A stretch of DNA of 64,000 bases from Stenotrophomonas sp. Marseille-Q4652. GTDB lineage: Bacteria; Pseudomonadota; Gammaproteobacteria; Xanthomonadales; Xanthomonadaceae. Shown here piece after piece: positions 56,392-64,000 of the stretch; position 1 is the stretch's first letter, and every line of letters starts with the position of its first letter. The notes beneath the pieces are model-generated. The model worked only from the letters and a program-made list of their open reading frames with translations. It made no database searches and was not told the origin of the DNA. The DNA lies in the NCBI RefSeq assembly GCF_916618915.1, contig NZ_CAKAKE010000001.1, positions 930,001 to 994,000 on the forward strand. Direction: 5' to 3'. Both the position numbers and the translations under genes were made by a program.

Positions 56392-58749
56392 TTACTTGGG
56401 CGGCGGCGGTGCAAGTACGGTGCGGTCGCCGTTGTGCTCTGGCGCGCTCACCACGCCAGCAGCTTCCATGGCCTCGATCAGGCGGGCGGCGCGGTTGTAG
56501 CCGATCTTGAGCCGGCGCTGCACGCCGGAAATCGATGCACGGCGCGTCTCGGTGACGATGCGCAGGGCCTCGTCGTACAGAGGATCGGACTCGTCCCCTC
56601 CCCCGCTGTTGCTCTCCGGCAGGCCGGTGGCGCCAACGACGGTGCCATCGCCCATCATCTGCACCTCGTCCAGCACGCCCTCGATGTAGTCGGCCGGGCC
56701 GCTGGCCTTGAGGTGCTCGACCACGCGGTGCACTTCCTCGTCGGAGACGAAGGCACCGTGCACGCGGTCGGGCATCGCGGTTCCCGGCGGCAGGTACAGC
56801 ATGTCGCCATTGCCCAGCAGTGCTTCGGCGCCGGACTGGTCGAGGATGGTGCGCGAGTCGATCTTGGAGCTGACCTGGAAGGCGATGCGGGTCGGGATAT
56901 TCGCCTTGATCAGGCCGGTGATCACGTCCACCGAGGGGCGCTGCGTGGCCAGGATCAGATGGATGCCGGCGGCACGCGCCTTCTGGGCCAGGCGGGCGAT
57001 CAGCTCCTCCACCTTCTTGCCGACGATCATCATCATGTCGGCGAATTCGTCGATGAAGATGACGATGAACGGCAGTGGCTCGAGCTGGCGCGGCGCCTCG
57101 CCCAGTTCCGGGTTCGGCTTGAACAGCGGATCCATCAGCGGCTGGCCGGCGTCGATGGCGTCGCGGACCTTCTTGTTGAAGCCGGCCAGGTTGCGCACGC
57201 CCACCGCGCTCATCAGCTTGTAGCGACGCTCCATCTCGGCCACGCACCAGCGCAGGCCGTTGGCCGCCTCCTTCATGTCGGTGACCACCGGCGCGAGCAG
57301 GTGCGGGATGCCCTGGTAAACGCTCAGCTCGAGCATCTTCGGGTCGATCATCAGCATGCGCAGGTCTTTCGGGCTGGCCTTGTACAGCAGGCTCAGCACC
57401 ATGGCGTTGACCGCCACCGACTTGCCCGAACCGGTGGTACCGGCCACCAGCAGGTGCGGCATCCGCGCCAGGTCGGCCACCGTCGGCCGGCCGGCGATGT
57501 CCTTGCCCAGCGCCAGGGTCAGCGGGCTGGCGGACTTGTCGTATTCCCGGGAGCGCAGCAGCTCGGAGAGGAAGATCATCTCGCGGCTGACGTTGGGGAT
57601 TTCCAGGCCGATCACCGACTTGCCCGGAATCACGTCGACCACGCGCACCGACTTCACCGACAGGCCGCGGGCGATGTCCTTGTCCAGCGAGGAGATCTGG
57701 CTGACCTTCACGCCGGGCGCCGGCTCGATCTCGAAGCGGGTGATCACCGGGCCTGGATAGGCGCCCACCACCTGCGCTTCGATGCGGAAATCCTTGAGCT
57801 TGAATTCGATCTGCCGCGACAGCGTTTCCAGCGTCTCTTCCGAATAGCCCTTGGCCTGCGGCTTGGGATCGTCCAGCAGCGCCAGCGGCGGCAGGTCCGA
57901 ACCATCGCCGTTCACTCCCTGGAACATCGGGATCTGGGTCTCGCGCTTGGCGCGTTCGCTCTTCTCGATGACCGGTGCCGGCGGCGGCTCGATCCGCACC
58001 GGTTCGCGCTTTGCCCGCACCACCGCATCGACCTTGCGGACTTCCTCGCGCTCCTCGCGCAGGGCGCGGGTCTGCTGCCAGGTCGCGGCCTGGTCCTTCT
58101 TCTTGTCCAGCAGCGGGCCCAGGGCCATCACCCAGCGGCCGATGGTTTCCATCACCGCGAACCACGACAGGCCGGTGGCCAGGGTGATCGAGGTCAGCAG
58201 CAGCACCAGCACGAACAGGTTGGCGCCGAGCGCGCCAAAGCCGGCGCTGAGCGAATTGCCGACCAGTTTGCCGAGAATGCCGCCGGCATCGGCGACGTCA
58301 CCGACGTACAGGCGCACGTGCAGGAAGCCGGTGGCCGCGATCACGAGCCCGACCAGCCCGACCAGGCGCAGCGCCGGATCCAGTTCACCCTCGCCGCGCC
58401 CTTCGCGCTTCAGACCGAACAGCGCCATCCAGGCGACGGCGCCCAGCACCAGCGGCAACAGGAAGGCGACGTAGCCGAACAACTGCAGCAGCACGTCGGC
58501 GATCCAGGCGCCGACGCGGCCGCCCATGTTCTGGACCGGCGCCACCACGCTGCCGGTCTGCGACCAGCCCGGATCAGTGCCCGAATAGGTGAACAGGCTG
58601 GCCAGCAGGTACAGCAGTGCCGGGGCAATGGCGATCAATGCAAGGTCCCGCCACAGCCGGTGCCGGCGCGGAGTGTCCGCCGCCGATACCCTGCCCGCCG
58701 CGGACCTGCCGCCCGGTGCCTTGCCTCGTTCGGGAACCTGTTTCGCCAC
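56392..58749 (-). CDS. ftsK: DNA translocase FtsK
   Basis: 785 residues, the short SpoIIIE-like FtsK of xanthomonads. Four or five N-terminal TM helices ([60 protein letters not shown]), then the motor domain: Walker [21 protein letters not shown], Walker [19 protein letters not shown]. The C-terminal gamma winged helix that reads KOPS sites is [20 protein letters not shown]. It moves chromosome dimers at the septum. The opposite strand carries a 781-codon shadow frame, which is not a gene. Confidence 0.96.
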   Translation of the reverse strand: MAKQVPERGKAPGGRSAAGRVSAADTPRRHRLWRDLALIAIAPALLYLLASLFTYSGTDPGWSQTGSVVAPVQNMGGRVGAWIADVLLQLFGYVAFLLPLVLGAVAWMALFGLKREGRGEGELDPALRLVGLVGLVIAATGFLHVRLYVGDVADAGGILGKLVGNSLSAGFGALGANLFVLVLLLTSITLATGLSWFAVMETIGRWVMALGPLLDKKKDQAATWQQTRALREEREEVRKVDAVVRAKREPVRIEPPPAPVIEKSERAKRETQIPMFQGVNGDGSDLPPLALLDDPKPQAKGYSEETLETLSRQIEFKLKDFRIEAQVVGAYPGPVITRFEIEPAPGVKVSQISSLDKDIARGLSVKSVRVVDVIPGKSVIGLEIPNVSREMIFLSELLRSREYDKSASPLTLALGKDIAGRPTVADLARMPHLLVAGTTGSGKSVAVNAMVLSLLYKASPKDLRMLMIDPKMLELSVYQGIPHLLAPVVTDMKEAANGLRWCVAEMERRYKLMSAVGVRNLAGFNKKVRDAIDAGQPLMDPLFKPNPELGEAPRQLEPLPFIVIFIDEFADMMMIVGKKVEELIARLAQKARAAGIHLILATQRPSVDVITGLIKANIPTRIAFQVSSKIDSRTILDQSGAEALLGNGDMLYLPPGTAMPDRVHGAFVSDEEVHRVVEHLKASGPADYIEGVLDEVQMMGDGTVVGATGLPESNSGGGDESDPLYDEALRIVTETRRASISGVQRRLKIGYNRAARLIEAMEAAGVVSAPEHNGDRTVLAPPPPK

Positions 58750-58792
58750 TTTGACCAGACCTTAGAAATGCGTGGTTAGCGATTGATATTAA

Positions 58793-60019
<1,227 letters not shown>

Positions 60020-60031
60020 CCAGGCCAATGG

Positions 60032-60056
60032 ACCCGGCTCCGGCCGGGTTTTTTTT
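60032..60056 (+). terminator. rho-independent terminator of trxB
   Basis: Stem ACCCGGC-TCCG-GCCGGGT followed by a run of eight T, 13 bp after the trxB stop. Confidence 0.9.
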
Positions 60057-60113
60057 CGGAGATCGCCAACCGCGGGATCGACGCTTCCGGCATCGGTCCG
60101 TAGCATCAGTGCG

Positions 60114-61253
60114 ATGGCCGACGTCCGCTTCCTCCCTGCCCTTGCTTCCATTCCGGCCGCGGACTGGGATGGCCTGCACGATGGCAGCAACCCCTTCATC
60201 AGCCACGCCTTCCTGCACGGGCTGGAGCTGCATGGCTGCCTGCGCCCGGACTGGGGCTGGATGCCACGCCACGCCACGTTGTGGGACGACGGCCGGCTGG
60301 TGGGCGCGGTGCCGGGCTACCTGAAGGAGAACTCGCACGGCGAGTTCGTGTTCGACCACGCCTGGGCCAACGCCTATGCGCGACACGGGCTGGACTACTT
60401 CCCGAAGTGGCTGGGCGCGGTGCCCTACTCGCCCGTCACCGGCCCGCGCCTGCTTGGCCATGGCGATACGCAGCGGACGGCGCTGTTGCAGGGCATCGTC
60501 GACCACGTACGCGACACCGGGCTGTCCTCGGCCCACATCAACTTCCACCTCACCGACGAGGCGCGGTTGTTCGACGGGTCGTGGCTGCTGCGCCAGGACG
60601 TGCAGTTCCACTGGCTCCGGCAGCCGGGGTGGGAATGCTTCGACGACTTCCTGGCCGCGATGGACCACAAGCACCGCAAGAACATCCGCCAGGAGCGCGC
60701 CAAGGTGGCGCGGCAGGGCGTCAGCTTCCGCATCGTGCATGGCGATGAAGCCAGCGAGGCCGACCTGGTGGCGATGCACGGCTTCTACCTGCAGACCTTC
60801 GCCGAGTACGGCAATGCCCCGGCGCTGACGCTGCCGTTCCTGCGCCACTTGGCCAGCGCGATGCCGCGCAACCTGGTGATGTTCCTGGCCATGCTGGGCG
60901 GTGTGCGGATCGCCGGTGCGCTGTGCCTGCGCGGGCGCAACACGCTGTACGGGCGCTACTGGGGTGGGGCCACCCTGCCCGGCCTGCATTTCGAGACCTG
61001 CTACTACCAGGGCATCGAGTACTGCCTGCGCGAAGGACTGGACCATTTCGAACCCGGCGCTCAGGGCGAGCACAAGATCGCGCGCGGCTTCCTGCCGACC
61101 CTGGTGCACAGCCAGCACTGGATCGCCGATCCGGATTTCCGTCAGGCGCTTGCACGATGGTGCGCGGAGGAACGCAAGGACGTCGGCCGCTACGCACGTG
61201 CCGCTGCCGCCCATTCGCCGTACCGCACTGGCGCGCGGGATCAACTGCCATGA
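60114..61253 (+). CDS. GNAT-family (peptidoglycan-type, DUF482) acyltransferase
   Basis: 379 residues. Typical stretches: GSNPFISHAFLHGLELHGCL, LKENSHGEFVFDHAWANAYA, FDDFLAAMDHKHRKNIRQER and RGRNTLYGRYWGGATLPGLH, with EYCLREGLDHFEPGAQGEHK near the end. This is the FemX/DUF482 group, annotated as GNAT or peptidogalycan biosynthesis proteins; the substrate is unknown. Its stop overlaps the aat start (ATGA), which fits an operon conserved in this family of bacteria. Confidence 0.9.
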   Translation: MADVRFLPALASIPAADWDGLHDGSNPFISHAFLHGLELHGCLRPDWGWMPRHATLWDDGRLVGAVPGYLKENSHGEFVFDHAWANAYARHGLDYFPKWLGAVPYSPVTGPRLLGHGDTQRTALLQGIVDHVRDTGLSSAHINFHLTDEARLFDGSWLLRQDVQFHWLRQPGWECFDDFLAAMDHKHRKNIRQERAKVARQGVSFRIVHGDEASEADLVAMHGFYLQTFAEYGNAPALTLPFLRHLASAMPRNLVMFLAMLGGVRIAGALCLRGRNTLYGRYWGGATLPGLHFETCYYQGIEYCLREGLDHFEPGAQGEHKIARGFLPTLVHSQHWIADPDFRQALARWCAEERKDVGRYARAAAAHSPYRTGARDQLP

Positions 61254-61996
61254 GCCGCCATCTGCCCTTCCGCCTGGACCTGGCCCCTGATGCGCCGTTC
61301 CCGCCGGCCGAACTGGCGCTGCGCGAGCCTGACGGACTGCTTGCCGTCGGCGGCGACCTGTCGCCGGAGCGGCTGCTCAATGCCTATGCCGGCGGCATCT
61401 TTCCCTGGTACTCGCATGGCGAGCCCATCCTGTGGTGGTCGCCGGATCCGCGCATGGTGTTCGCCACCGATGGTGTGCGGCTGTCCTCGCGCTTCCGCCG
61501 CAGCCTGCGCAACAGCACCTGGACCGTTCGGGCCGATACCGCTTTCGCGCAGGTGATCGAGGCCTGTGCCAGCAGCCCGCGTCCGGGCCAGGACGGCACC
61601 TGGATCACCGAACAGATGCGGCAGGCCTACCTGGAACTGCATCGCATGGGCCACGCGCATTCGGTGGAAGTGTTCGACGGAACCGGGCTGGTCGGCGGCA
61701 TCTACGGCGTGGCGCTTGGGCGGATGTTCTTCGGCGAGAGCATGTTCAGTGCTGCCAGCGGCGGTTCCAAGGTCGCCCTGGCTGCACTGGCGCTGCGGCT
61801 GCACCAGTGGGGCTGGCCGTTGATCGACGCCCAGGTCGAGAACAGCCACCTGCTCTCGCTGGGTGCATTCCACCTGCCACGGGTGCTTTTCCTGCAGCAG
61901 GTGGACGCACTGGTCCAGATGCCGGAAGTACCCGGGACCTGGACTACGCGGTTCGGGGTGATGGACGCAAGCGAACTGGCAACTGACCCGAGCTGA
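61250..61996 (+). CDS. aat: leucyl/phenylalanyl-tRNA-protein transferase
   Basis: 248 residues from ATG 61250. Landmarks: [60 protein letters not shown] and [20 protein letters not shown]. It adds Leu or Phe to proteins with N-terminal Lys or Arg, targeting them to ClpAP, whose ClpA subunit is encoded 500 bp away on the other strand: a functional neighbourhood seen in many gamma-proteobacteria. Confidence 0.97.
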   Translation: MSRHLPFRLDLAPDAPFPPAELALREPDGLLAVGGDLSPERLLNAYAGGIFPWYSHGEPILWWSPDPRMVFATDGVRLSSRFRRSLRNSTWTVRADTAFAQVIEACASSPRPGQDGTWITEQMRQAYLELHRMGHAHSVEVFDGTGLVGGIYGVALGRMFFGESMFSAASGGSKVALAALALRLHQWGWPLIDAQVENSHLLSLGAFHLPRVLFLQQVDALVQMPEVPGTWTTRFGVMDASELATDPS

Positions 61997-62084
61997 ATCC
62001 GTCACTTTGCATCGCCGGGCGAAGCCGCGTAAAATACCCGCCCTTAAGGCCCATGAGGCCGTTTGCAGAACTGCACAGGACTAC

Positions 62085-62303
62085 ATGTCGAAAGACGACT
62101 CCATCGAGTTCGAGGGCACCGTCAGCGAGACGCTGCCGAACACCACTTTCCGGGTACGTCTGGAAAACGGGCACGAGATCATCGCCCACATTTCCGGCCG
62201 CATGCGCAAGAACTACATCCGTATCCTGACGGGCGACCGCGTCAAGGTTGAAATGACGCCGTACGACCTGACCAAGGGCCGGATTACCTACCGCATGAAG
62301 TAA
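62085..62303 (+). CDS. infA: translation initiation factor IF-1
   Basis: 72 residues from ATG 62085: one OB-fold domain with [40 protein letters not shown] and [15 protein letters not shown]. It binds the ribosomal A site during initiation. Size and sequence are standard. An AT-richer -10-like segment GTAAAATAC at about 62029-62037 may be its promoter. Confidence 0.98.
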   Translation: MSKDDSIEFEGTVSETLPNTTFRVRLENGHEIIAHISGRMRKNYIRILTGDRVKVEMTPYDLTKGRITYRMK

Positions 62304-62327
62304 GTCGGCATCCTGCCGCGCCCAGAG

Positions 62328-62353
62328 AAGCCAGCCGCCGCGCTGGCTTTTTT
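62328..62353 (+). terminator. terminator of infA
   Basis: Stem AGCCAG..CTGGCT followed by six T, about 25 bp after the infA stop. Confidence 0.85.
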
Positions 62354-62446
62354 GCGTGGGCGAAAGCAGGGCTTCCGGCCCAACCTACTGTTCGTGAGCG
62401 CCGGAGGCAAGCCGGGCGATCCACATCTGCACGATCCCCAGAAAGC

Positions 62447-62474
62447 AAAGAGGCGGCCGAAGCCGCCTCTTTTT
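62447..62474. terminator. bidirectional terminator between infA and clpA
   Basis: AAAGAGGCGGC-CGAA-GCCGCCTCTTT, a perfect stem with A and T tracts on both sides, serving the convergent clpA and infA transcripts. Confidence 0.9.
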
Positions 62475-62496
62475 CGTTTCCCTGCTGGTCCGCTGA

Positions 62497-64000
<1,504 letters not shown>

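Noticed and set aside
56434..58779. 781-codon plus-strand frame opposite ftsK
   Set aside because: His/Gln/Asp-rich antisense shadow of a gene with complete FtsK motifs.

Overview
The window is high-GC DNA from a gamma-proteobacterium, most likely a member of the Xanthomonadaceae (Lysobacter, Stenotrophomonas, Luteimonas or Xanthomonas type). Two things point there: the chromosomal gene order clpA-infA-aat-GNAT-trxB-ftsK-DUF3857-lolA-rarA-crcB at 51.8-64 kb, and a copLAB copper operon of the xanthomonad kind. I saw no rRNA or tRNA gene and no CRISPR array.

About 1-51.8 kb is an accessory island made of several layers. (a) Positions 1-4652 (minus strand) hold at least 1550 codons of a STAND/NACHT NTPase with an N-terminal PD-(D/E)xK (Mrr-like) nuclease domain. 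It looks like an Avs-type antiviral sensor, and its C-terminus lies outside the window. (b) A decayed LysR remnant and a frameshifted CDF transporter follow (4.7-6.7 kb). (c) A copper block runs from 6.8 to 18.7 kb: copL, copA oxidase, copB, DUF4440, DUF411, a Cys-rich four-helix protein, copC, copD, DUF305, Cu(I) P-type ATPase, cueR and copZ. (d) An intact IS3 element (19090-20329, AGT target duplication) follows a methyltransferase remnant. (e) A translationally coupled run (20.8-32.0 kb) encodes a beta-CASP RNase, a thymidine/AMP phosphorylase family enzyme, a PRPP-synthetase homologue, a divergent phosphoketolase, an ABC1/UbiB kinase, a CPH-type Cu ATPase and acetate kinase. It could turn RNA or nucleotides into acetyl-phosphate and ATP. 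(f) A mercury uptake/regulation unit without merA (merR / merT-merP-GDCC protein) is coupled to an ATP-grasp gene. (g) There are nested IS3 remnants. (h) A cadR-like / CDF-czcI-czcCBA-czcD' efflux operon is damaged by IS elements at both ends. (i) A Tn5053/Tn7-like TniA-TniB-TniQ transposition module comes with several uncharacterised genes, two strong operator palindromes and a probable terminal TGTCGG end fused to the 3' end of crcB.

The metal genes share one control logic: MerR-family regulators acting on promoters with about 19-bp spacers (TTGACC or TTGACT -35 boxes). I found four of these: copA-ATPase, copZ, merTP and CDF-czc. The island shows repeated insertion and decay: one intact IS3, one defective IS3, one IS3 remnant, one IS481 inside czcI, frameshifts in CDF and UbiB, and an integrase stub. 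Beyond 51.8 kb the sequence is ordinary core chromosome.
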